The position numbers and the translations under genes are program-made. This document shows positions 36,246-43,159 of a DNA stretch of 64,000 nt, piece by piece. The notes under the pieces are model-generated. The model searched no databases and was not told where the DNA came from. It worked only from the letters and a program-made list of their open reading frames with translations. Origin of the DNA: Capillimicrobium parvum (GTDB lineage: Bacteria; Actinomycetota; Thermoleophilia; Solirubrobacterales; Solirubrobacteraceae); the NCBI RefSeq assembly GCF_021172045.1, contig NZ_CP087164.1, forward strand, positions 3,472,001-3,536,000. The letters run 5' to 3'. Position 1 is the first letter of the stretch, and every line of letters begins with the position of its first letter.

Positions 36246-37327
36246 GTCACCGGCCCACTTCGGCTCGCAGCGGGCGAGGACGGCGTCCGCCCCGACGACG
36301 GCCCGGGGGCAGCCCCCGGACCGGACCGGTCGAGCTCGCGCTCGGACTCCCGGGTGCGGATGGACCGCTGCACGTTCGCCAGGCCGACGGCCACCAGCAG
36401 CGCGACGCCGTTGAACAGGTCCGGGAGCCAGTATGGAGCGCCCGCCAGCTCGAGGCCCTTGACGCCCACCGCGAGCACGTAGACGGCCAGCACCGTCCCC
36501 CAGACGTTGAACTGGCCGTTGCGGAACTGGGTGGCGCCGAGGAACGCGCCGGCGAAGACCGGAAGCAGGTACCCCACACCCGTCGTCGAGGTCGCCGAGC
36601 CGGCCCGGGCCGTGGCCAGCATGCCGGCCAGGGTCGCGACGATCGCGGCCGCCACGAACGCGCCGGCGACGATCCGGCCGGTGTGGACGCCGGTCAGGCG
36701 CGCGGCCTCCGCGTTGCCGCCCGTCGCGTACACGCGGCGTCCGACGGGCGTGTGCTCGAGCATGTACCAGACGACCAGGGCGACGATCGCCAGGTAGAAC
36801 ACCGGCAGGCCGATCCCCAGGATCTCGGTGCTGCCGAGGTCCTGGAAGAACGGGGTCAGCCCGATCAGCTGATCGCCGTTGGTCAGGGCGTTGCCCAGCG
36901 CCGTGAGCATCGAGAACATCGCGAGCGTCGCGATCAGCGAGTTGATGCGGAACCTGACGACGGAGATCGCGTTGATCGCCCCGATGCCCGCACCCACGCC
37001 CACGGTGGCCGCGATCGCCGGGACCGTGCCCCATCCGTGGGTGCCCATCAGCCACGCGACGAAGAGCGCGCCGGTGCCGAGCACCATCGCGATCGACAGG
37101 TCGATGGCCCCGGCGGCCAGCGGGATGACGAGCGCCACAGCGGCCATCGCGACGACCGACTGCTCGACGAGCAGGCTGCGCAGGGTCGTCGACGTGAGGA
37201 ACGTGTCCCCCACCCACAGCGAGTACACGACGAACAGCGCCACGAGCAGGTAGACGGCGCTGATGTTGCGAAACGACAGTGCTCGCGTCCAGCGGCCGCG
37301 AGCGCCGTCGACGGGCCGCGCGCTCAC
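36242..37327 (-). CDS. CUT2-type ABC transporter permease
   Basis: This 361-residue permease has about ten hydrophobic helices. It has VIPLAAGAIDLSIAMVLGTGA, the family's conserved GxxDLSV-like loop, and GRRVYATGGNAEAARLTGV, the RbsC cytosolic coupling segment that docks onto the ATPase. A Pro/Ser-rich C-terminal tail of about 40 residues is unusual. The start is GTG at 37327, 43 bases after the binding-protein stop. Only one permease gene is present, so it should work as a homodimer. Confidence 0.9.
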   Translation of the reverse strand: MSARPVDGARGRWTRALSFRNISAVYLLVALFVVYSLWVGDTFLTSTTLRSLLVEQSVVAMAAVALVIPLAAGAIDLSIAMVLGTGALFVAWLMGTHGWGTVPAIAATVGVGAGIGAINAISVVRFRINSLIATLAMFSMLTALGNALTNGDQLIGLTPFFQDLGSTEILGIGLPVFYLAIVALVVWYMLEHTPVGRRVYATGGNAEAARLTGVHTGRIVAGAFVAAAIVATLAGMLATARAGSATSTTGVGYLLPVFAGAFLGATQFRNGQFNVWGTVLAVYVLAVGVKGLELAGAPYWLPDLFNGVALLVAVGLANVQRSIRTRESERELDRSGPGAAPGPSSGRTPSSPAASRSGPVT

Positions 37328-37370
37328 GGTTCCAGCTCGTGCGGTCGGGCTCGACGGGGACTTCCGGCCG

Positions 37371-38537
37371 TCACTCGCCGCCCCAGAGGGCGGTGAACTT
37401 GGCCGGGAAGTCCGGGACCGACGGCCACGGCTCGCTCGGCGGGAAGTCCAGGTTCTCCTGTGTCAGGAACTGGATCGGGATGTCCCCCACCGTGTTCTCC
37501 GGGTCCTGGCCGGCGAGCATCCTCGCCGCGACGTCGAGGGCCTTGAACCCGAAGAACTCCATGTTGAAGCCGACGTCGGCGGTCTGCTGACCCGCCTTGA
37601 TGTATTCGTAGTTGGCCTGCTGGCCGGCGATGGTGATCGCCTTGACGCCGTCGATCCCGGCGGACTGCAGCGCCTGCGGGACCCCGATGTACATGTCGCC
37701 GAACGTGCCGGTGATCCAGTTGATGCTCGGGTCCTTCTGCACCGCGCTGACGACCTTGCTCGCAAGGGACGGCCGGCCCAGGTCGGAGATGGCGATGTCG
37801 AGGACGGTCAGCTTGCAATCCGGGCAGGCCTTCGCGTAGCCCTCCTTGAAGCCATCCAGGCCCGCCGGCACGCCGCCGCCGGCGAGGTTGAGATAGAGCG
37901 TGCTGGCGCCCTTGCCGCCGGCGTCGGCGGCGATGAACTGCGCCATCTGGCCCTGCGTGAGGGCGGTCGCCTCGTTGCCGTAGATGGAGACCGTCCCTGG
38001 GGCGTCGGGCACCGACCATGTGACGACCGGGATCTTCGCGTCGCCGGCCTGCTTGAGCTCCGCCTGGTAGAGCTGCGTCGGGGTCCCGGGTGCCACGATG
38101 ATCGACGGCTTCAGGGCGAGGCCGGCCTTCCAGGCCTTGCTGACCGTCTCCGGGGTGAAGCCCTGCGGTGGCGACTCCGCGAACTTCATCCCCATCGCCT
38201 TCGCTGCGGCCTCGGTCCCCTGGCTCTGGCGCTCGCAGATCGGCTGCGAGCAGCGCATGAACACCACGGTGCCCGTCGGCGCCTGCTTCAGCGGCTCGCT
38301 CACGCCGATGTCCTGCGGCACCTGGCTGTACTTCGCCACGGTCGCCTTCGCCGCAGCGAGCGCCGGGTCGGCCGCGGTCGTGTCCGCGGCTGCGGTCGCG
38401 GCGGCAGTGGAGACCGCGGTGGTCGCGCCGTCCTCCCCGCTGGACCCGCAACCGCTCGCGACCAGCGCGGCGGCGACGAGTCCCAGCATCAGCGTGCGGG
38501 CCCGCGCTCCGGGCGTCCGTGGCAGACCGAGCTGCAT
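37371..38537 (-). CDS. ABC transporter substrate-binding lipoprotein
   Basis: This 388-residue protein has an N-terminal signal ending in lipobox LVASGC (Cys at about 30), then a low-complexity Ala/Thr linker and a periplasmic-binding-protein type 1 fold (QGTEAAAKAMGMKF, VVTWSVPDAP, FGFKALDVAARMLAG). Two extra Cys pairs (RCSQPIC and ACPDC) are uncommon and may form disulphides near the binding cleft. It is anchored outside the membrane and delivers solute to the permease. The ATG at 38537 is preceded by GAGGGG. First gene of the operon. The ligand is unknown; the downstream enzymes suggest an N-heterocycle rather than a sugar. Confidence 0.88.
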   Translation of the reverse strand: MQLGLPRTPGARARTLMLGLVAAALVASGCGSSGEDGATTAVSTAAATAAADTTAADPALAAAKATVAKYSQVPQDIGVSEPLKQAPTGTVVFMRCSQPICERQSQGTEAAAKAMGMKFAESPPQGFTPETVSKAWKAGLALKPSIIVAPGTPTQLYQAELKQAGDAKIPVVTWSVPDAPGTVSIYGNEATALTQGQMAQFIAADAGGKGASTLYLNLAGGGVPAGLDGFKEGYAKACPDCKLTVLDIAISDLGRPSLASKVVSAVQKDPSINWITGTFGDMYIGVPQALQSAGIDGVKAITIAGQQANYEYIKAGQQTADVGFNMEFFGFKALDVAARMLAGQDPENTVGDIPIQFLTQENLDFPPSEPWPSVPDFPAKFTALWGGE

Positions 38538-38833
38538 GTGCTCGCCCCTCTCCCCTCGAGTTCCGTGGTCAGGCCGGATGGCGAAGCGCGGCGACCCGGC
38601 CACCCATCCGTCGATGACGCGGCATCCTCGGAGACGGGCCGAGCACCGGCAATGACCCTGAGGGGTTATTCCTGCCGCGGGCTGGGCGCCGCCGGACGGC
38701 CGGAGCGGCTGCGGCGGCGATCAGATGCCGCGGCCGCGGCGGCGCTCATATGCCGCGGCCGCGGCCGCGCCCGGCATTGCCGCGCGCAAGCCGGTCTGAG
38801 ATGCTGGACAGCCCCGGCTCCAAGGAGCATCGG
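38538..38833. promoter_or_regulatory. Divergent intergenic region with a GC-rich repeated motif
   Basis: These 296 bases separate the transporter operon from the oxidase gene and must hold both promoters. ATGCCGCGGCCGCGGC occurs at 38725-38740 and again at 38750-38765, 25 bases apart, each copy containing palindromic CCGCGGCCGCGG. No confident -10 or -35 boxes could be assigned. Confidence 0.4.
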
Positions 38834-40243
38834 ATGAGCATCTCGGCTTCCACCCAGGACCGCCGGCAGCTCCTCGCGGAGCGATTCGACGGCATCCTCA
38901 CCGGGCCCGGCGACGCCGCCTACGACGAGACCCGGCGCTGCTACAACGGCCTGGTCGACAAGCGTCCGGCGATCATCGCCACGTGCCGCGGCACCGCCGA
39001 CGTCGTCGAGGCCGTGCGGTTCGCCACCGGGCAGGGACTGGACGTCGCGGTGCGCGGCGGGGGCCACAACGCGGCGGGCCGCGCGATGTGCGACGACGGC
39101 CTCGTGGTGGACCTGTCGCTGATGCGCGGCGTCGACGTCGACCCGGAGACGCGCACCGCCCGCGTCCAGGGCGGCGCGCTGTGGCGCGACGTCAATCGCG
39201 AGACCGGCGTCCACGGGCTGGCGGTCACCGGCGGAGCGATCTCCACGACGGGCGTCGGCGGCTACACGCTCGGCGGCGGCCTCGGTTGGCTGATGGGCCT
39301 GCACGGCCTGGCGGCCGACAACCTCGTCGAGGCCGAGGTCGTGCTGGCCACGGGCGAGGTCGTGCGCGCCCGGGCCGATCACCACGAGGACCTGTTCTGG
39401 GCGATCCGTGGAGGCGGCGGCAACTTCGGCGTCGTCACGTCGTTCGCCCTGCGCCTGCATCACCACCCGGAGGTGGTCGGCGGCGTCATCGCCCACCCGC
39501 TCGACGCGGCCGCGGACATGCTGCGCTTCTACCGAGAGGTCACGGCCGACGTCCCGGACGCGCTCACCGTCTTCGCCGCGGTGCTGCACGCGCCCGACGG
39601 GTCGGGCGTGCCGCTCGGCGCGCTGCTCGTCTGCCATGCCGGCGAGCGGGCCCAGGCCGAGCGCGACGTGCAGCGGTTGGCGGAGTGGGGCTCGCCCGTC
39701 ATGGCCGAGGTGGGCCCGATGCCGTATCCGGCGGTGAACACGATGCTCGACGCGGGGTTCCCGCCCGGGTCGCTGAACTACTGGAAGTCGACGTTCGTGC
39801 GCGACCTCGACGACGGTCTGTTCGAGTTGATGGTCCACCGCATCGCCGACTGCCCGTCGCCGATGACCGGGATCCTCCTCGAGCACTTCCACGGCGAGGT
39901 GACGCGCGTCGATCCGGCCGCGACCGCCGTCCCGCACCGCCGGCCCGGCTACAACCTGCTGATCCCGTCGCTGTGGACGGACCCGGCCACGACGGACGCG
40001 AACGTCCGCTGGGTTCGCGAGACCTTCGCGGCGACGGCGCCGTACCGCGCCGGCGCCCGCTGGCTCAACTACTTCGACGACGACGAGGAGCCCGGGTCGC
40101 TCGACCACGCCTACGGGCCGAACCTGGTCCGGCTCGCACAGGTCAAGCGCCGCTACGACCCGGCCAACGTCCTCCATCACAACCAGAACATCCTCCCCGC
40201 CCGCGACGAGGCGGGTGCCCCGGCGAGCACGGCCGGCCGGTGA
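38834..40243 (+). CDS. FAD-linked oxidase, berberine-bridge-enzyme type
   Basis: This 469-residue oxidase has an N-terminal PCMH-type FAD-binding domain with VRGGGHNAAGRAM, whose His is the usual 8-alpha covalent FAD site, and STTGVGGYTLGGGLGWL. The Cys used for the second FAD bond in bicovalent members is absent (Thr in that position). The C-terminal BBE motif is YDPANVLHHNQNI. It has no secretion signal, so it is probably a cytosolic oxidase of an alcohol, sugar or secondary metabolite. AAGGAG lies 7 bases before the ATG at 38834; an upstream ATG at 38801 is less well served. Confidence 0.88.
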   Translation: MSISASTQDRRQLLAERFDGILTGPGDAAYDETRRCYNGLVDKRPAIIATCRGTADVVEAVRFATGQGLDVAVRGGGHNAAGRAMCDDGLVVDLSLMRGVDVDPETRTARVQGGALWRDVNRETGVHGLAVTGGAISTTGVGGYTLGGGLGWLMGLHGLAADNLVEAEVVLATGEVVRARADHHEDLFWAIRGGGGNFGVVTSFALRLHHHPEVVGGVIAHPLDAAADMLRFYREVTADVPDALTVFAAVLHAPDGSGVPLGALLVCHAGERAQAERDVQRLAEWGSPVMAEVGPMPYPAVNTMLDAGFPPGSLNYWKSTFVRDLDDGLFELMVHRIADCPSPMTGILLEHFHGEVTRVDPAATAVPHRRPGYNLLIPSLWTDPATTDANVRWVRETFAATAPYRAGARWLNYFDDDEEPGSLDHAYGPNLVRLAQVKRRYDPANVLHHNQNILPARDEAGAPASTAGR

Positions 40244-40244
40244 C

Positions 40245-41312
40245 GTGCGCGCGGAGATCCGCTTCTGCACGGCGCCGGACGGAACGTCCCTGGCCTACGC
40301 GCAGCACGGGCGCGGCCCGCCGCTCGTGCGCGTGGCGACCTGGCTGACCCACCTCGAGCTCGATGCCCGCAGCCCCGTCTGGGGCCACTGGCTCGACCGC
40401 CTGGGCGAGCGCCACACCCTGTTGCGCTACGACGAGCGCGGCTGCGGCCTGTCGGGGGGCCCGGTGGGCGCGCTGTCGGTGGACGCATGGGTCGGCGACC
40501 TCGAGGCCGTGGTCGACGCGGCCGGCGTCGACCACTTCGCGCTGCTCGGCGTATCCCAGGGCGCGGCGGTCGCCGTCGCGTTCGCGGCGCGTCATCCCGA
40601 GCGCGTCAGCGAGCTGGTGCTCTACGGCGGCTACGCGCGCGGCCGGCGGGTGCGCGGAGAGGACCGGCGGGAGGAGGCGATGCTGGCCTCGATCCGCGCC
40701 GGCTGGACCGACGCCGACGCGACGTTCCGTCACCTGTTCAGCCTCCTGTTCCTCCCGAACGGGACGCCCGACCAGATGGCCTGGTTCGACGAGCTCCTGC
40801 GCACCACGACCACGCAGGAGACTGCGCTGAAGCTGTTCGCGGCCCGCGGCGCGATCGACGTGCGCGGCGAGGCGCCGGGCGTGTCGGCGCCGACCCTGGT
40901 GATGCACGCCCGGGACGACCGGGTCGTCGGCGTCGAGGAGGGGCGCATGCTCGCGCGGCTGATCCCGCGGGCGAGACTGCTCGTGCTCGACTCCGCCAAC
41001 CACATCCTGCTGGCCGACGAGCCCGCGTGGGAGGAGTTCGTGTCCGCGCTGCACGCCTTCCTCGCGGTCGCGCCGCCGGCCGCTGCCGAGCCCGCCACGT
41101 CCGAGCTGAGCCCGCGCGAGCTCGAGGTCCTCGAGCTCGTGGCGGACGGCCTCACGAACGAGGCGATCGCGCAGCACCTGTTCCTCAGCGTCCGGACGGT
41201 CGAGCGCCATCTCTCGAACGTCTACGCCAAGCTGCGGCTGTCGGGCAAGGCCGCGCGGGCGGCGGCCGCGGCCGCGTTCGCCGGACGGCGCGAGGCGGCG
41301 CGAGGCCCGTAG
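40245..41312 (+). CDS. Alpha/beta hydrolase fused to a LuxR-type DNA-binding domain
   Basis: This 355-residue protein's residues about 5-275 form an alpha/beta hydrolase: LLRYDERGCGLSGG, nucleophile elbow GVSQGAAVAVAFA, MHARDDRVVG with the acid and DSANHILLADE with the His. The C-terminal 65 residues are a LuxR helix-turn-helix (LSPRELEVLELVADGLTNEA, SVRTVERHLSNVYAKL). The triad looks intact, so it may sense or process its ligand enzymatically, or the fold may only bind it. GTG at 40245 follows the oxidase stop after one base, so the two are co-transcribed. Confidence 0.87.
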   Translation: MRAEIRFCTAPDGTSLAYAQHGRGPPLVRVATWLTHLELDARSPVWGHWLDRLGERHTLLRYDERGCGLSGGPVGALSVDAWVGDLEAVVDAAGVDHFALLGVSQGAAVAVAFAARHPERVSELVLYGGYARGRRVRGEDRREEAMLASIRAGWTDADATFRHLFSLLFLPNGTPDQMAWFDELLRTTTTQETALKLFAARGAIDVRGEAPGVSAPTLVMHARDDRVVGVEEGRMLARLIPRARLLVLDSANHILLADEPAWEEFVSALHAFLAVAPPAAAEPATSELSPRELEVLELVADGLTNEAIAQHLFLSVRTVERHLSNVYAKLRLSGKAARAAAAAAFAGRREAARGP

Positions 41313-41429
41313 CGCCCTGCGTGGTGGCCGCCACCCGCGGCCCGCGCGATTGGGTGATGTCACGGATGCCGCGAACGCCTCCGCGGCGTACGTTCGGCCT
41401 CGCCATCGACGCGTGAGAGGAGATGCGCC

Positions 41430-42311
41430 ATGACCACTCCGTCGACCATCGATCCCCCGCAGCCCGTCGCGACCGGGCCCGTCCGGGAGCGCGACGTCCG
41501 CGGAGGCGCCGGCACCAGGCTCCACGTGCGCGAGTGGGGCGACCCCGATGGACCCCCCATCGTGTTCGTGCACGGCTGGTCGCAGGCCGACCTGTGCTGG
41601 AGGCGCCAGGTGAGCGGGCCGCTGGGCGCGACGTTCCGGCTGATCACGTTCGACAACCGCGGGCACGGGCGCTCGGAGAAGCCGCTCGATCCCGCGTCCT
41701 ACGCCGACGGCGACCTGTGGGCCGCCGACCTCGACGCGGTGATCGAGCAGACCGGGCTCGAACGGCCGGTGCTGGTCGCGTGGTCCTACGGCGCCCTCAT
41801 CGTGGCCGACTACCTGCGCGTCCACGGCGATGCCGCGATCGGCGGCATCGACCTCGTGGGCGGGGCCGCGGTCCTGCGCCCTCCGGCGTTCGACCACATC
41901 GGCCCGGCCTTCCTCGACGCGGCGCCCCGCGCCTGCAGCAGCGACCTCGAGACGAGCATCCCCGCGCTGCAGCGCTTCCTGCGGGCGTGCACGGCCCGGC
42001 CGCTCGACGACGAGACGTCGAGCGCGGCGCTGTGCTGGAGCATGCTCACGCCGCCCGAGGTGCGCGGCGCGCTGCTCGCCCGTGAGCTCGACGCGACGGA
42101 CGTCCTGGCGCGGGTCGAGGTGCCCGTGCTCGTCACCCATGGCCGCCGCGACGCGATCATCCTGCCGTCGATGGCGGAGCACGTGCTCGCCGCCTGCCCG
42201 GCGGCCGTCGCCTCGTGGTACGAGGACGCGGGACACATGCCGTTCCTGGAGGACGCCACGCGCTTCGACCGCGAGCTGGCGGCGTTCGCGGACGCGCGGC
42301 GGTCCCCTTAG
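41430..42311 (+). CDS. Alpha/beta hydrolase
   Basis: This 293-residue enzyme has VFVHGWSQADLCWRRQ (oxyanion), FDNRGHGRSEKP, nucleophile elbow VAWSYGALIVADY, VTHGRRDAIILPS with the catalytic Asp and EDAGHMPFLED with the His, giving a full triad. The pattern fits non-heme haloperoxidase/esterase-like hydrolases. GAGAGGAGA lies 7-15 bases before the ATG. It is cytosolic and shares direction with the hydrolase-LuxR gene 117 bases upstream, which may regulate it. Confidence 0.9.
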   Translation: MTTPSTIDPPQPVATGPVRERDVRGGAGTRLHVREWGDPDGPPIVFVHGWSQADLCWRRQVSGPLGATFRLITFDNRGHGRSEKPLDPASYADGDLWAADLDAVIEQTGLERPVLVAWSYGALIVADYLRVHGDAAIGGIDLVGGAAVLRPPAFDHIGPAFLDAAPRACSSDLETSIPALQRFLRACTARPLDDETSSAALCWSMLTPPEVRGALLARELDATDVLARVEVPVLVTHGRRDAIILPSMAEHVLAACPAAVASWYEDAGHMPFLEDATRFDRELAAFADARRSP

Positions 42312-42330
42312 TGGTTCGTCTGGTGACTAT

Positions 42331-42349
42331 CGGCCCGCATTTCGGGTCG
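42331..42349. terminator. Possible bidirectional terminator hairpin
   Basis: CGGCCCG (42331-42337) pairs with CGGGTCG (42343-42349) with one G:T, giving a 7-bp stem and 5-base loop between two convergent genes. There is no T-run, so this is weak. Confidence 0.3.
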
Positions 42350-42367
42350 AGGTTGCGGGACGGGCCA

Positions 42368-43123
42368 CTAGATGGCCGCGCTCAGATACCAGGCCCCGAA
42401 GAGCAGGCTGACCGCGCCGAGCACCGGGACGAGGCGCTCGAAGGCGCGCAGGGCCGGGCCGAGCGCGAGCGCGTAGCCGAACGCGGCGGACACGGCGGCC
42501 ATCGAGACCGCCGTCGCGCCCGCGAAGAGGACCAGCGCGCCGGCCGCGGCCGCGCCGCCCGTGATGCTGCCCACGAGCAGGATGCCCAGGCCGCCGGAGC
42601 CGCCGACGCCGTGCAGCAGCCCGATGCCGTAGGAGGCGAGCGGGCTGCGGCCCAGCCGCTCCTGATGGGCGTGCTCGTGGCCGTGCTCGGCGGGATGCGG
42701 CGCGTCGCGTGGATGTTCGTGGACGTGCGGATGCACGTGGCGCACCTCGCCGTGGACGTGCGGATGCAGGTGCAGGTAGCCGCGCTTCCAGCGGACGAGC
42801 AGCCGGATGGCGAGCAGGACGATCACGGCGCCGACCATCGCCTCGGCGAGGCGTTCGACCGCCGGCGGCAGCTCGCCGTGCAGCAGCACGAGCGGCAGTC
42901 CGAGCAACAGCAGCATCGTGGCATGCCCCGCCCCCCAGGACAGTCCGAGGATCGCCGCTCGCCGCGCCCGCCGGTCCTCGCGCTCGGACAGCACGAGGGT
43001 CGAGACCGCGGTGAGGTGGTCGGGGTCCGTGGCGTGGCGCAGGCCCAGCAGGACCGCCGCGACGAGCGCGATGACGATGCCGCCGGTGCCGAGGCCGGCG
43101 AGGGCGTCGTCGAGCGAGCTCAC
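42368..43123 (-). CDS. Nickel/cobalt permease-like protein (NicO/UreH type)
   Basis: This 251-residue membrane protein has six to seven helices. LRHATDPDHLTAVSTLV near residue 28 resembles the nickel-site helix motif HxxDxDH of Ni/Co permeases. A His-rich loop of about 45 residues (HLHPHVHGEVRHVHPHVHEH and onward, roughly 15 His) lies between helices three and four and is suited to metal capture. Its position as last gene of the hydrogenase operon supports nickel supply for the NiFe site. The GTG start carries GGAGG 8 bases upstream, provided by a 26-bp duplication that separates it from hypF. Confidence 0.82.
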   Translation of the reverse strand: MSSLDDALAGLGTGGIVIALVAAVLLGLRHATDPDHLTAVSTLVLSEREDRRARRAAILGLSWGAGHATMLLLLGLPLVLLHGELPPAVERLAEAMVGAVIVLLAIRLLVRWKRGYLHLHPHVHGEVRHVHPHVHEHPRDAPHPAEHGHEHAHQERLGRSPLASYGIGLLHGVGGSGGLGILLVGSITGGAAAAGALVLFAGATAVSMAAVSAAFGYALALGPALRAFERLVPVLGAVSLLFGAWYLSAAI

Positions 43124-43159
43124 CGCGCGCCTCCGTCGAGCGAGCTCACCGCGCGCCTC
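43108..43159. repeat. 26-bp perfect tandem duplication at the hypF/nickel permease junction
   Basis: Two identical 26-bp copies (43108-43133 and 43134-43159), plus three matching bases after the second, span the junction. Copy 2 holds the hypF stop; copy 1 holds the permease ribosome site and GTG start. Removing one copy would restore a 4-base GTGA overlap between the genes. Confidence 0.97.

Noticed and set aside
42309-42370. TAGTGG/CCACTA inverted repeat spanning the convergent gene ends
   Set aside because: Only 6 bp and made from the two stop codons; likely coincidence, unlike the hairpin inside it which was kept at low confidence.
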